DNA of 64,000 nt from Paracoxiella cheracis (GTDB taxonomy: Bacteria > Pseudomonadota > Gammaproteobacteria > Coxiellales > Coxiellaceae). The notes under the pieces are model-generated. The model was given only the letters and a program-made list of their open reading frames with translations, made no database searches and was not told the DNA's origin. Positions 40,922 through 51,522 of this stretch are shown in pieces. Positions within the stretch are counted from its first letter, which is position 1, and each line of letters begins with the position of its first letter. A program made the position numbers and the translations under genes. The stretch is taken from positions 1,426,001 to 1,490,000 of the forward strand of contig NZ_CP186485.1 of the NCBI RefSeq assembly GCF_049348705.1, in the 5' to 3' direction.

Positions 40922-42049
40922 TTCAGCCAACACATCTGCCACAATGCCTTCGCTATGTATGTTAATCATGTAGCGACTGACATTAACAGCCAGTGCAAAT
41001 GCAATGTCTCGATCAACGGAATAAGCAATCAATGCGCCATAGCCAAAGTTATTACCTGCATTCCAAATGATTTCACCGTAACGCTTCGATAACGTTTTAT
41101 GAATACCTAACCCATAAAAATCTTGATCTTCATATGAAGAACCATACGAAAGTACCGGCACCACTTTAAACATTTCTCTAAAGGTACTAACCAATACCTT
41201 GCCGTTAACCAAGGCTTTCATCCAGTGGATTAAATCTGTCGTTGTTGAGATGCTAGCTGAGCCCGCAAGTCCATTAAAATTATACGCATTAGTGATATCG
41301 TACACCTGTAATTCACGGTTATCGTTAAAAGTTAAAATGGGCAAATGACGAAAAGCCTCTGCCCATGGATGAGAGATCGGCATATAACCATGCGCTAATT
41401 TCGGCAATAATTGTTCGTCTAAGACGCCGTGACTAGAATAATGCGTATTGTTTAATCCAAACGAATCAAAAAATAGCCGCATTTGCTGTGAGACATGCTG
41501 GCCCGTTGCTGCCTCCAAGACTAAGGTGAGAATGATAAAATTAGTTGTTGATTCACTATAAATACCACGAATCGGTAATTCGTATCCCAAACGATATCGC
41601 ACCTCATTACCGGTAATTAAATCCAAATAGCCTTCGGCTTGCCATACCTTTTTAGGTTTCTCAAAAAACATTCGTTGATAACGTGCAGTTTGATCGTACG
41701 ATGGCAGTCCACTCGTTTGATTCAACAGCTCACGCAACGTCAGCGGTTTGAGATAAGAGTATTGATTGACAATCAATTGCAAACGGCCACTATCCAAGCG
41801 ATGTTTGTGCGCCAATGAGTCCATAGGCATATCTAAGTCCAATACCCCGCTCTCGACTAACTTCCACACGATGGCAGCGGTAAACATTCGCGTGATTCTG
41901 CCAGTTTGAAACAACATATTGGGATCAAAGGTTTTGTTTTCTTTTATATCGCCAGCACCTGAACAGTAGTGACGAATTTTATTGCCTGGCTCACAAACGC
42001 TGAGTATTGCCCCAGGTAAGTTATATTTTACGGTATCGATGGCCTTCAA
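40910..42049 (-). CDS. Class C beta-lactamase-fold protein with degenerate active site
   Basis: The fold is that of serine hydrolases in the beta-lactamase/AmpH group: [33 protein letters not shown] and [12 protein letters not shown] are present. The catalytic SxxK motif, expected as SITK before MFTAA, reads RITR (residues 51-54). The Tyr-x-Asn motif reads YSE (164-166), and the His-x-Gly triad is NAG. The nucleophile and general base are therefore missing. It has no signal peptide. It is most likely a pseudoenzyme or a binding protein. Confidence 0.8.
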   Translation of the reverse strand: MKAIDTVKYNLPGAILSVCEPGNKIRHYCSGAGDIKENKTFDPNMLFQTGRITRMFTAAIVWKLVESGVLDLDMPMDSLAHKHRLDSGRLQLIVNQYSYLKPLTLRELLNQTSGLPSYDQTARYQRMFFEKPKKVWQAEGYLDLITGNEVRYRLGYELPIRGIYSESTTNFIILTLVLEAATGQHVSQQMRLFFDSFGLNNTHYSSHGVLDEQLLPKLAHGYMPISHPWAEAFRHLPILTFNDNRELQVYDITNAYNFNGLAGSASISTTTDLIHWMKALVNGKVLVSTFREMFKVVPVLSYGSSYEDQDFYGLGIHKTLSKRYGEIIWNAGNNFGYGALIAYSVDRDIAFALAVNVSRYMINIHSEGIVADVLAELLH

Positions 42050-42184
42050 CTTTCCCTCTCGAGATTTTAATGAATTATTCTATTATTAAAGTATAGTATT
42101 AAAGTATAGCGAGTGCTAATCTCAGAAGTCTAGTAGGATTTAAGGGCACCTCTTGAAATTTATTTTCAGCTAGTTACATAGCTT

Positions 42185-43183
42185 TCAATTGCGGCCACGA
42201 CCTTCTTTATTAAGAAAACTCAAAATACGCTCCTTCAACCAATACCTAGGCGACCAAGGCAATACTCCTTCAATAAAACCCACGTGCCCACCCTTCCGGG
42301 TTAACTCAAAATAAATATTTTCCGATAACTCATCCTGCGCCGGCACACTATCGGCGGGTACAAGCGGATCATCCAATGCATGAATAATTAAAGTCGGGCG
42401 TTCAACAAATCGTAAATACGGACGAACTGAGACTTTTGAATAATAATCATCGGCATTTGAAAATCCATGTAAGGGTGCAGTTACCATTTCATCAAAGCTA
42501 CGAAAACTATCGGCAGTTCTCACTTCTGAAATTGTTGTTGGCATGTCATAACCGTGTTTTATTTTATCGATAATTTTTTGCTTCATCGATTTTAATAATC
42601 GCCGATGATATATATACGCCAAATAATCAGAACATTTATTTAACTCAAAAGGCACTGAAATAGCGATCGCACAGCTCAGCGGTGAAATAGGATTTTCAAC
42701 TAAATAGCGTAGTAAAACATTTCCACCTAACGAAAAGCCAATGGCTGAGATTTTACGACTAGGAAAACGATTTTTTAGCACCTGAAGTAAATAGGTTAAA
42801 TCACCTGTTTCTCCTGCGTGATAACTACGAGGCAAGCGATTTAAGCGACCACTACACGTGCGAAAATGCATCACAACAACTTGCCAGCCATCATCGACCA
42901 ATACATCCAACATGACTTGAATGTAATGCGAATTCACCGAACCTTCTAAACCATGCAACAAAATAACGATCGGTGCTCCACTTGGCCCCGCCCAGCATAG
43001 GTCAATAAAATCGCCATCGGGCAACTCCAATTGCTCCCAGCTAATAATGGTTTTTGCGGTATGAGGAAAAAGCGTTGAATAACAGGACTGCAAATGGCGA
43101 TTTCGCAACCACCACGTTGGTGTAAATTGTTTTTTTAAAGGTTTCATCATAGCAACATCCGTGTTTGTTTCTATCAGCTTCAC
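42185..43183 (-). CDS. YheT-family alpha/beta hydrolase
   Basis: The 332-residue hydrolase starts with the YheT-type PTWWLRNRHLQ. It has the oxyanion segment LLHGLEGS, the nucleophile elbow GFSLGGN (Ser151), the acid in HALDDPLVP, and the base His in KGGHVGFIEG. This set matches predicted carboxylesterases of the UPF0017/YheT family. Substrates are unknown. A palindromic repeat lies just 3' of it. Confidence 0.88.
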   Translation of the reverse strand: MKLIETNTDVAMMKPLKKQFTPTWWLRNRHLQSCYSTLFPHTAKTIISWEQLELPDGDFIDLCWAGPSGAPIVILLHGLEGSVNSHYIQVMLDVLVDDGWQVVVMHFRTCSGRLNRLPRSYHAGETGDLTYLLQVLKNRFPSRKISAIGFSLGGNVLLRYLVENPISPLSCAIAISVPFELNKCSDYLAYIYHRRLLKSMKQKIIDKIKHGYDMPTTISEVRTADSFRSFDEMVTAPLHGFSNADDYYSKVSVRPYLRFVERPTLIIHALDDPLVPADSVPAQDELSENIYFELTRKGGHVGFIEGVLPWSPRYWLKERILSFLNKEGRGRN

Positions 43184-43269
43184 TGAGTCTAATCAATATT
43201 CTAGCGTCGTCCAGTCGTTATTGAAAGCGCGTCTAATGGCGGTATCTTACGGAAGGATGGGAGGCTGCA

Positions 43270-46200
43270 TTAGTGGTATTTTGATTTAGAATCAAGCAGT
43301 TTAATCCGCTTAAATTGCCCTAAATAGGAATAGGCAATCGGCACAACGATTAACGAGAAAAACGTTCCAAAGATCAAACCACCCACGATCACCCAGCCGA
43401 TTTGATGTCGGCCGATAGAACCAGGACCATGCGCCAAGGCTAACGGCAAGGCACCAAACACCATAGCCGATGTCGTCATTAATATAGGGCGCAAACGAAT
43501 GGTGGCGCCTTTTATAATCGCTTCCTGTATGTTCGCGCCCTTTTTACGCAGGTCGTTAATAAACTGCGTGATTAAAATACCGTGTTTGGTAATTAATCCA
43601 ATCAGCGTTACCACACCGATTTGTGAATAGATGCTAAGAGTGCCTCCAGTTATTTTTAAGGACAATAACGCGCCGACAATACATAATGGCACCGCCAATA
43701 AAATAACAAACGGATCGATAAAACTACCGAATTGCGCCGATAACACGAGATAAATAAACAATAATGACATCACAATGATGCCAATAATGCTGCCCGAGGA
43801 CTCGAGAAACTGCTGTGATTTACCGGAAAATGCATAACTAACACCGGGCTTCAAAACACCTTGTATGTGCGATTGTATATAATTAATAGCTTGGCTTTCC
43901 GAATAACCCGGCGCTAAACGTGCCGATATCGTCCCCGAACGAAAACGATCATAATGCCTTAACGTTCCCTGTCCAACCATCGGCGTCAGATTAATTAAAC
44001 TCGATACGGGAATCATTTTAGTGGATCCAGTGGCATCGCCATTGACATCGCTGCTGGTGCGCACATACAGTTTTTTCAGCGCATCAAAATTCTCCAAATA
44101 TTTTTTTTCCATTTGCACGATGACTTCGTAGCTTTTATTCCCGGCTTGAACATCTGTCCAATGGTTACCGCTCATCATGGCGCTGACCGTATCGGCAATA
44201 TCTTGAATATTAACACCCAAAACAGCGGCCAAATCACGCTTAATCGTGATGGCATATTGTTGTGTATTAAATTTTAAATTTGTTTGCACATCGATCAAGC
44301 CGGGATAGTGTTTTAAAATTTTCATCATCCCATCAATTGATGGCAATAAATCCGTGTAAGCACCTTCTGAAGTCATAAAATTAAGGTTGATATCACTACC
44401 CTGCAATCCATAATCGACAACGTCCGGCACAAACGCAGTAGCATCCACACCAGGAATTTGCGCCAGTTGCGGATTTAATTGTTGAACCACTTGTGATGTA
44501 CTGAGCTTGCGTTGTCCCCATGGTTTCAATGTGACGTTAATATTAGTTCCATCACTCCACACCTGCGTCATAACACTTTTTACTGCGGGATTTTTTCGAA
44601 TGATCGCTTCAACCTGCTCTGCATATTGATCCGTATAATTCAAGCTTGCGCCCGATGGCGCCGTCAAACTAACTTGTATCAATCCAATATCTTCTTTAGG
44701 AATTAATTCCGACGACAGACTCTTAAATAAACCATACCCAATGACAGCAATAACGATTAAACCTAACACCACAAACTTGCGTCGGTTTAATGCCATTTTT
44801 AAAAAACGGTGGTAAACTGTCGATAATTTCAAAAACAAGCGATCGATATAGACAACAAACCCAGTATCGGAAGTGCGCGGCAATAAAACACGTGAACACA
44901 TCATCGGTGAAAGTGTTAACGCCACAAAAGTAGAAATTACTACTGCTCCTGCTAGTGTGAAGGCAAATTCTTTAAATAATCCCGCTGTGAACCCTTGTAC
45001 AAAACCCACGGGCGCATACACTGCCACCAAAGTGAGACCCATCGCAATGAGGGCAAATGCAATTTCGCGACTGCCTTTAATCGCGGCCTGAAACGGTGTC
45101 AGACCCTGCTCAATATGCCGATGAATATTTTCGAGCATGACAATCGCATCATCCACCACCAGACCAATAGCTAACACAATACCCAGCAGCGACATGATGT
45201 TGATCGAAAATCCAAGCAAACTAATAACTGCGAAGACACTCATTAAACTGACAGGAATCGTGACGATAGGAATGCTCGCCGCGCGCGCTGACCCTAGAAA
45301 TAAAAACACAACCAATATGACTAAAATAACAGCTTCGCCAATTGCCCAAAACGTTTCATCAATGGATGATTTTAAGAACATTGAGGCATCGTAATTAACA
45401 GAGGCGCTCATGACCGGCGGTAAATTTTTATGAATGAGTGTTAATTCACTCTTAACTTCTTGCGCCACAGTAATCGGGTTTGCATCCTGCAAAGGTTTTA
45501 TCATCAATTCAATACCATTTTGGCCATTAATGCGCATCGGCGCGTTATAAAGACTGCGATAACCCAGTTCCACATGACCGATATCTTTAAAGCGAACCGT
45601 ACCACCATTAGTATGTTTTATAATAATATTGGAAAATGCATTGGCGTTTTCCAACTGCGTTTTTGAAATAATACTATAATTTCGCTTTGGTCCTTGAATG
45701 GATCCCGCCGGAAAATAAATGTTGTTAGCGGTGAGTGCTTTTTTAATATCGGTCACCGTGACACCATGCGAAGCCATTTTAGAGGCATCCAACCAAATAC
45801 GCATCGCATAATCACTGGCGCCTAAAATATCAACCTCACCGACACCCGGCAATTGACGTAATAACGGTTGCACCGACCGTTCAACATAATCACGAATATC
45901 CGGCGATTTCTTTTCTGGATCGATAAAACCAATACCTAAAACGGGATTGCCTTTTGTACCGACGGTAATTGTGGGAGGTTGTGCATCCGTCGGTAATTTA
46001 TCGCGAATCGCAAAAACTTGGTCGCGAACAGAACTCGCTTCTTCTTCAAAATTTCCGCCCAGTCGAAATAAAACAGTAACGGAGCTGCCTCCTTGCCAAC
46101 TACTCGAACTAATCGACGCAACGTTATCAACACCTGCCAAGGCATTTTCAATTTTCGTTGTTACCTGACTTTCCATTAATGCTGAACTAGCACCTTCATA

Positions 46201-46350
46201 CTCGGTGCGCACAGTCACAACTGGCAATTGCATTTTAGGAAAAAAACGCAATTCTAGATGATGGAAGCCAACAATGCCCAGTACGACCAACACTAAACTG
46301 AGTACAATTGCCAAAACGGGCTGGCGTATGCAGATTTCAGGTAATCTCAT
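43270..46350 (-). CDS. RND-family multidrug efflux inner-membrane protein
   Basis: The 1,026-residue protein starts MRLPEICIRQPVLAIVLSLV and has about twelve membrane segments in two repeats. The proton-relay Asp pair is in GLVVDDAIVMLENIHRH. Porter-domain motifs such as GASDYAMRIWLDASKM are present. It is most like the MexF/MdtC/AcrD-type HAE1 transporters. It overlaps its adaptor gene by four bases. No outer-membrane partner is encoded nearby. Confidence 0.92.
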   Translation of the reverse strand: MRLPEICIRQPVLAIVLSLVLVVLGIVGFHHLELRFFPKMQLPVVTVRTEYEGASSALMESQVTTKIENALAGVDNVASISSSSWQGGSSVTVLFRLGGNFEEEASSVRDQVFAIRDKLPTDAQPPTITVGTKGNPVLGIGFIDPEKKSPDIRDYVERSVQPLLRQLPGVGEVDILGASDYAMRIWLDASKMASHGVTVTDIKKALTANNIYFPAGSIQGPKRNYSIISKTQLENANAFSNIIIKHTNGGTVRFKDIGHVELGYRSLYNAPMRINGQNGIELMIKPLQDANPITVAQEVKSELTLIHKNLPPVMSASVNYDASMFLKSSIDETFWAIGEAVILVILVVFLFLGSARAASIPIVTIPVSLMSVFAVISLLGFSINIMSLLGIVLAIGLVVDDAIVMLENIHRHIEQGLTPFQAAIKGSREIAFALIAMGLTLVAVYAPVGFVQGFTAGLFKEFAFTLAGAVVISTFVALTLSPMMCSRVLLPRTSDTGFVVYIDRLFLKLSTVYHRFLKMALNRRKFVVLGLIVIAVIGYGLFKSLSSELIPKEDIGLIQVSLTAPSGASLNYTDQYAEQVEAIIRKNPAVKSVMTQVWSDGTNINVTLKPWGQRKLSTSQVVQQLNPQLAQIPGVDATAFVPDVVDYGLQGSDINLNFMTSEGAYTDLLPSIDGMMKILKHYPGLIDVQTNLKFNTQQYAITIKRDLAAVLGVNIQDIADTVSAMMSGNHWTDVQAGNKSYEVIVQMEKKYLENFDALKKLYVRTSSDVNGDATGSTKMIPVSSLINLTPMVGQGTLRHYDRFRSGTISARLAPGYSESQAINYIQSHIQGVLKPGVSYAFSGKSQQFLESSGSIIGIIVMSLLFIYLVLSAQFGSFIDPFVILLAVPLCIVGALLSLKITGGTLSIYSQIGVVTLIGLITKHGILITQFINDLRKKGANIQEAIIKGATIRLRPILMTTSAMVFGALPLALAHGPGSIGRHQIGWVIVGGLIFGTFFSLIVVPIAYSYLGQFKRIKLLDSKSKYH

Positions 46351-47396
46351 GAATTCGAAACCTTAATCACACTTCCATCTTGGAGTTTTTGCTGTCCCGC
46401 AGTCACAACAACATCGCCCACTGTAAGCCCTTTTAATACTTGCTCCTGCTCATCGATGCGTGCACCCACCTGGATATAAGTCTGTGCAACTTTATTTCCA
46501 ACAACTTTATAAACGTAATAGCCTTTAACATCTGCCATTACCGCCTCCGCGGGAACAACAGGGGCATTTTTAGACACAGAAACCTGTTGTGACACGTGCA
46601 CAAACATGCCCGGGGATAATAAACCCTTATCATTGGGTATTACCGCTTGAATGGCTATTGAGCGGGTATCTTTGCTAACGGTGGGAGAAATAAAACTGAC
46701 TGTTCCATAAAATGATTTATCAGGATAAGCACTCGTCGCCACCTTCACTAACTGACCCTGCTTGAGTTCTGGCAACTCACTCTCGGGTAGTTGATAATCA
46801 GCACGGAGCTGCTTTGTATTCACTAGTGTCACAATGGGATCGCCCGCTTTCACATAGTCCCCCACTTGAACCTGAAAAGCCCCCAGAACCCCTGAAAACG
46901 GCGCTATGATCTGCTTTTGATTCAGCGATGCTTGCTTGCTTTTAACCGCTGCTTCTTCGCTATCGACATTAGCTTTTAAGTCCGCTAATTCCTGTTGCGA
47001 AATAGCGGTAGGCACGAGTTTAGAGCGCTGATATTTAAGACGGCTTAGGTTTAAGGCCGTCATGGCCGACTGGTAGTCCGCTTGTGCTTGCTCGTTATCG
47101 AGCTGCACAATCGGCATGCCCTTACCAACCTCTTGCCCATTTTTGAAATGAATCTGTGACACACGACCGTCAGATTCAGAGCTGACCGTGACAACCTGCA
47201 CCGCGGACAAGCTTCCTAACGCATTGACAGTTTTAGGAATATTTGCGGTAGCGACTTTAGCGACGTTCACAATGATCGCATCATCGACGACATCCGCCTT
47301 TTTAGCGGCATGCGCGAGACACGAAGCCAATAAAAAAAAGAGGCTTATTGACAAGACTAACCCAACGATTAGTCCTGATTTCCAATATTTAGTCAT
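46347..47396 (-). CDS. RND efflux periplasmic adaptor (membrane fusion protein)
   Basis: The 349-residue protein has an N-terminal membrane segment/signal (about residues 10-32), a lipoyl-type half motif (VSSESDGRVSQIHFKNGQEVGKG), a short hairpin, the second lipoyl half (IIAPFSGVLGAFQVQVGDYV), and a beta-barrel domain. This is the HlyD/AcrA adaptor layout. It is first in an operon with the RND pump downstream. Confidence 0.92.
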   Translation of the reverse strand: MTKYWKSGLIVGLVLSISLFFLLASCLAHAAKKADVVDDAIIVNVAKVATANIPKTVNALGSLSAVQVVTVSSESDGRVSQIHFKNGQEVGKGMPIVQLDNEQAQADYQSAMTALNLSRLKYQRSKLVPTAISQQELADLKANVDSEEAAVKSKQASLNQKQIIAPFSGVLGAFQVQVGDYVKAGDPIVTLVNTKQLRADYQLPESELPELKQGQLVKVATSAYPDKSFYGTVSFISPTVSKDTRSIAIQAVIPNDKGLLSPGMFVHVSQQVSVSKNAPVVPAEAVMADVKGYYVYKVVGNKVAQTYIQVGARIDEQEQVLKGLTVGDVVVTAGQQKLQDGSVIKVSNS

Positions 47397-47657
47397 GGAT
47401 AGAGCTCTAACCCGTACTATTGCTAACGCGCAGTATAAATTGAATTCCGTCTCTATTCCATTTTCGAGTCCCAGATCCCGGGAATTCTACTATGTATCCT
47501 AGCCTTAGAGAGTTTACAACCGGCCTAGGATAACAGATATTTGAAGGCGTCTCTAGGTATTAAGGAACCCTTAAGCTTATTTTAAGGTTTCTGACGTATA
47601 CTAAGAACCTGCTTACAATTCGCGATTACCACTCACTGGCCTTTAAGGAGCCTGATT

Positions 47658-48725
47658 ATGAGCCGCCAACCCATTTTAAGCCATAAGCTTGCAAAAGAGC
47701 TATCTAAAGAGACACTTCGTTGCGCAGGTAGTAGTAACCGCCACCCGATGCGAGCCATGGAGAGGCGAAGCCGATGGCGAGTATTCCGCGGCAGCCGCCG
47801 ATTTTTGACAGAGCGGAGTGCCGAAGGAACGGAGTTCCGTAGGCAGCGTAGCGAGTGGCAAAAATCTGTAGGCGGCGTCGAGTCATCTGGAGACAGTGCG
47901 CAGTCGGCCGCGAGGTCGCGGAGCGCTGTCGACGGGGACGTCCGCGGCTATTTAGGTTGTCGCGTATTGCGAGTCGATTATTGACAGGGATGCCAATAAT
48001 CTATCACGAGCATCGCGACACACTTCGATTGGATAGAGCTTCATACCTTAGCACCACAACTCAAAAAAAATCTGCAATTCATGCAGGCAATTAGAGTTAT
48101 GTCTGTAGGGGATCTTCGCCAGGCCAATTATTTATTTAATTATTGCCTAAACCATATTCATCAGGCAGTTCCTTTAATTCAAGAACAAATGAAAAAGAAC
48201 AGCGAGCCAATGCTTGACCCTACCCACCCTCTTGTTATGAATAACATCAACCATCCTCTAAATCCAAGTAACCCCAACAACATTATGTTGAATCCCGGTG
48301 GCAATATCATGGTACAACAAGCCGAAGCAGAAGAAGCCAGCGTGAACGAAGCACAAGAAGAAGAAAACGCGGAAAATCATTTGCACGAAATATTAAGCAC
48401 AAGCCTTGTAATGGGAGCAGCCGCACAAGCACGAGAAGAACTGAAAGACGACTTTGACCCCCATAAATTTTTGAATGTTACCCCTGAGACAGAGCAATCA
48501 GAAATTGCAGCCGCCGCCTATAATGCAATGGCAGAACACATGCCTCACGATGAACATCAAAAACCAAGCCCCGAATTTAAAATGGCAACCTTAGCAGCCG
48601 GATTGATTGGCACACACAAACTTCACGAAGAGTTTAAGCTTGGACATAAACATGAACATGGATTGGAAAAAAGTGCTGAAGACCATGGAGTCATGAGCAT
48701 ACCAAAATTTACGCCCATAAAATAG
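47658..48725 (+). pseudogene. Unknown gene interrupted by element A; joined product 261 residues
   Basis: An ATG at 47658 with AAGGAG eight bases upstream starts MSRQPILSHKLAKELSKET and stays open to ...SSNRH at 47744. Element A follows for 282 bases. The same frame resumes at 48027 with DWIELHTLAPQLKKNL and continues to a stop at 48725. The product is soluble, with an acidic Glu/Ala-rich centre (about residues 130-150) and a His/Glu-rich C-terminus (HKLHEEFKLGHKHEHGLE). I do not recognise it; a host-directed effector is conceivable but unproven. The 232 codons after the insertion show no decay. Confidence 0.75.
47745..48026 (+). mobile_element. Intervening element A, copy 3 (282 bp), sense within an unknown gene
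   Basis: It has the same ends (CCGATGCGAGCC and GACACACTTC) and length as the other A copies. Here it sits between codons CAC and GAT of a non-transposase gene. The boundary is set by analogy, since no empty site is present in the window. In this frame it reads through 74 codons and then meets TGA and TAA near its 3' end. Confidence 0.9.
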
Positions 48726-48777
48726 TAACACCAACCTCTCTGCCGCAATTGAAATTCAAAACCCCGAGGGCAGGTAG

Positions 48778-49212
48778 TTAGCTCAGCTCGAACAAAACTG
48801 CATCTTCGCGGCCATCATCGTCAGGATAATAATCTTTACGCACACCCACTTCGACAGCGCCAAAATGTTGATACAAATTTATGGCCGCTTTATTCGAACG
48901 ACGCACTTCCAACCAGATTTTTTCAGCGCCTTTTGCTTTTGCAAAATCTATCGCGTGCTGCAATAACAGTTGGCCATAACCTCGACGCTGATAATCCGGA
49001 TGCACAGCAATATTCATTAAATCGCAATCGTGCAAACGCAATAAAATCACGACAAAACCCGCAATAACATGATCCTCTTGCAACACCCAGCCATAATAAT
49101 TTTCTTTAAAACAATCACGAAAAATTTTTTCCGACCACGGATGTGGCATGGCACGTTTGGCTAACGCGACAAGAGTAGGAATATCTGCAAGTAAAAATGC
49201 TCTAATTCCCAA
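48778..49212 (-). CDS. rimI: Ribosomal-protein-alanine N-acetyltransferase
   Basis: The 144-residue GNAT protein has the acetyl-CoA motif VHPDYQRRGYGQLLL near residue 75 and WLEVRRSNKAAINLYQHFGA near residue 110, typical of RimI, which acetylates the N-terminus of S18. The start is probably TTG at 49212, overlapping the upstream stop by 11 bases. In many gammaproteobacteria rimI follows holD, as seems to be the case here. Confidence 0.88.
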   Translation of the reverse strand: MGIRAFLLADIPTLVALAKRAMPHPWSEKIFRDCFKENYYGWVLQEDHVIAGFVVILLRLHDCDLMNIAVHPDYQRRGYGQLLLQHAIDFAKAKGAEKIWLEVRRSNKAAINLYQHFGAVEVGVRKDYYPDDDGREDAVLFELS

Positions 49213-49645
49213 TCCCTAAAATCCCCATCGCCGTTTGCACATCTTTCCAGGTTGCTGCTTTTAACGATTTATCCGCTAATAACTGTGCAGGGGAATAACT
49301 CACAATAACGGAATAATTTTCCAATTGATGCACTTTCCCGCGCAATGCTTCGACACCGTCATCGTTTTGAAAAAATAATGCAGCCACTTGCGGGCCTAAC
49401 AAGATTAACACATTAGCAGATTCTGCTGGTTGCAACCCTTCAACCACATGGAGTCGCGTAGCTTTCGCGATAGCCTGCACCAAATTTAACTCCACCTCAT
49501 CTTGAACGGTCACATCGGCCATGAGTAAACATACGGGATTTTTTTCTGCATCAAATAGTGTATAGCAATAATACGCACGCATCGCTTGCGGCGCGCGCAA
49601 TCGCCAAGTTTCAACACCCATTGCATGTAAGTAGCACTCTTTCAT
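49202..49645 (-). CDS. Probable DNA polymerase III psi subunit (HolD-like)
   Basis: The N-terminal YLHAMGVETWRLRAP resembles the start of HolD (LGITQWSLRRP in E. coli). The C-terminal YSPAQLLADKSLKAATWKDV resembles the segment shared by HolD-like proteins and uracil-DNA-glycosylase folds. Position directly upstream of rimI supports HolD. I chose the Met at 49645; the frame is open to 49681. A small glycosylase-like protein is the alternative. Confidence 0.55.
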   Translation of the reverse strand: MKECYLHAMGVETWRLRAPQAMRAYYCYTLFDAEKNPVCLLMADVTVQDEVELNLVQAIAKATRLHVVEGLQPAESANVLILLGPQVAALFFQNDDGVEALRGKVHQLENYSVIVSYSPAQLLADKSLKAATWKDVQTAMGILGIGN

Positions 49646-49726
49646 GTGAGTAGTTTTAACATGAAAACCCCAAATCGTCACCCCTTATGTTGACGGATTT
49701 AACTCAGTTTGCAACACTTTTAAATC

Positions 49727-50437
49727 ATGGGAAACACTGGAAAATCAATTACAAAATTCGTTTTTCGCATCGGGGCGATCATAATTGCGCTCCTATTTAT
49801 CGGCTGGGTTTCTTACGAAACATGGTCTTTAACCGTGCATACTGTTATCCCACAGAAAATTTACCGCAGCGCGCAACTTCCTGCTAGTGCCCTCGAATAT
49901 TTCGTAAAAACAAAACACATTAAAACGGTCATTAATATGCGCGGCCCTCACCCCAATACAAAGTGGTATCAAGAAGAAGTGATTGCCATGAAAAAATTAG
50001 GCGTTAACCACTATGATATTGCAATGCATTCTTACAAACTTCCAACGAAAGAACGCATGCGCGAACTGGTTTATTTACTAATGACCTCACCAAAACCTAT
50101 CTTAGTGCATTGTAGTGGCGGCGCAGACCGCTCAGGTTTAGCGTCGGCATTCGCTATTATTCTAAATGGCAATCCGTCATTAAATAAAAGCGAACAACAA
50201 TTTTCACTAGCACATTTGGTCACCTCCAAACGCAGTGTGGGCAAGCTGGTTTTCCCTTATTATATTCGCTGGCTAAGCCAGAACCATCTCGAGCACAGTC
50301 GTCGTAACTTCCTGAGATGGCTGTGCACCGAAGACCCCTTCGACTCCAGCGGGACACAGCTCAATTTAAAGTTAGACAACTATAATCAATTAGTTATCAA
50401 TAAGGTCTGTGATACACCTATCCAAAATGCTCAATGA
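49727..50437 (+). CDS. Membrane-anchored tyrosine/dual-specificity phosphatase-like protein
   Basis: The 236-residue protein has one N-terminal membrane helix (about residues 14-32) and then a phosphatase domain with IYRSAQL, INMRGP, and the P-loop HCSGGADRSG (Cys129, Arg135). The catalytic Cys and Arg are in place. Phosphatases of this layout occur in intracellular bacteria and in cell-envelope loci. It is translationally coupled to the emrA-like gene (ATGA), so it may share a role with the pump. The substrate is unknown. Confidence 0.85.
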   Translation: MGNTGKSITKFVFRIGAIIIALLFIGWVSYETWSLTVHTVIPQKIYRSAQLPASALEYFVKTKHIKTVINMRGPHPNTKWYQEEVIAMKKLGVNHYDIAMHSYKLPTKERMRELVYLLMTSPKPILVHCSGGADRSGLASAFAIILNGNPSLNKSEQQFSLAHLVTSKRSVGKLVFPYYIRWLSQNHLEHSRRNFLRWLCTEDPFDSSGTQLNLKLDNYNQLVINKVCDTPIQNAQ

Positions 50438-51522
50438 CCGCTCTGTCGTTTTCCCCTAGCAAATATGCTATGATATCGCGGTTTAATAATTCCAATTATC
50501 AACGAGTTAAAGATCGGTCTTACAGAGTTATGGGTAAAATTATCAAAATTTTCATACCTGTCGTCATCATTGCAATTCTACTTGTCGGCGGTTACTTCTA
50601 CTGGCAGCACCAAAAGTTTTATCCAAGCACGGATGATGCCTATGTCCAAGCACATATCGTCAATATTGCACCGCGTATCGACGGCAAAATCGAAGCGGTT
50701 TACGTTCAAGATCATCAACATGTAAAACAAGGACAGCCTCTTTTTGATATTGACCCAACGCCTTACAAAATTGCCTTAGCTAAAGCACAGGCCGCATTTG
50801 GCACTGCGGTGCTACAATACAAGGCGGGCAACATGGCAATCAAATCAGCCGAATACCAAGTTGCCGAAGACAATGCTCAGCTAGTCGACACTCAATCTGA
50901 AACTCGTCGCATGTTAGTTTTAGTCAAGAAACATTACGCTTCAGAATCTCAAGGTGATTTAGCGGTTAAAAATTTACACGTAGCGGAAGCCTCATTAAAG
51001 GCAGCAAAAAGTGAGTTGGCAGAAGCCATACAAAAAAGAGGACCCGATGGGCCTCAAAACGCACATCTACGTGAGGCTGCTGCCCCCGTTGCACAAGCTA
51101 AATTAAATTTACAATACACGCATGTCGTCGCACCCGCTTCGGGGTACATCGCTAATTTGGATTTACGCATAGGCGATGTGGTGACTACCTATCAACAATT
51201 ATTTGCATTAATCGAAGATAAATCTTGGTGGGCCGAAGCTAATTACAAAGAAACACAATTGCAACGCATTGAACCCGGACAAACTGCAAGCATAGAAATC
51301 GACATGTATCCGGGCCAAATTTTTAAAGGCAAAGTTGTCAGTATCAGTGACGGCAGCGGCACTAGCTTTTCATTATTACCCCCAGAAAATGCAAGCGGTA
51401 ATTGGGTTAAGGTCACACAACGATTTCCTGTTAAAGTGCTTATCACAGAACGCAAAGATCAATATCCTTTGCGATTAGGTGCAAGCTGTACTGTGACCAT
51501 CAACACAACGCAGAAGCAATGA
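50434..51522 (+). CDS. EmrA-type membrane fusion protein
   Basis: The protein has one membrane helix (IIKIFIPVVIIAILLVGGYF), then STDDAYVQAHIVNIAPRIDG, a coiled hairpin, and a second lipoyl half (VVAPASGYIANLDLRIGDVV). This is the HlyD/EmrA adaptor pattern. The listed start gives 33 residues before a Met at 50530 that directly precedes the helix; either start is possible. It is followed by its MFS partner with a four-base overlap. Confidence 0.88.
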   Translation: MTALSFSPSKYAMISRFNNSNYQRVKDRSYRVMGKIIKIFIPVVIIAILLVGGYFYWQHQKFYPSTDDAYVQAHIVNIAPRIDGKIEAVYVQDHQHVKQGQPLFDIDPTPYKIALAKAQAAFGTAVLQYKAGNMAIKSAEYQVAEDNAQLVDTQSETRRMLVLVKKHYASESQGDLAVKNLHVAEASLKAAKSELAEAIQKRGPDGPQNAHLREAAAPVAQAKLNLQYTHVVAPASGYIANLDLRIGDVVTTYQQLFALIEDKSWWAEANYKETQLQRIEPGQTASIEIDMYPGQIFKGKVVSISDGSGTSFSLLPPENASGNWVKVTQRFPVKVLITERKDQYPLRLGASCTVTINTTQKQ

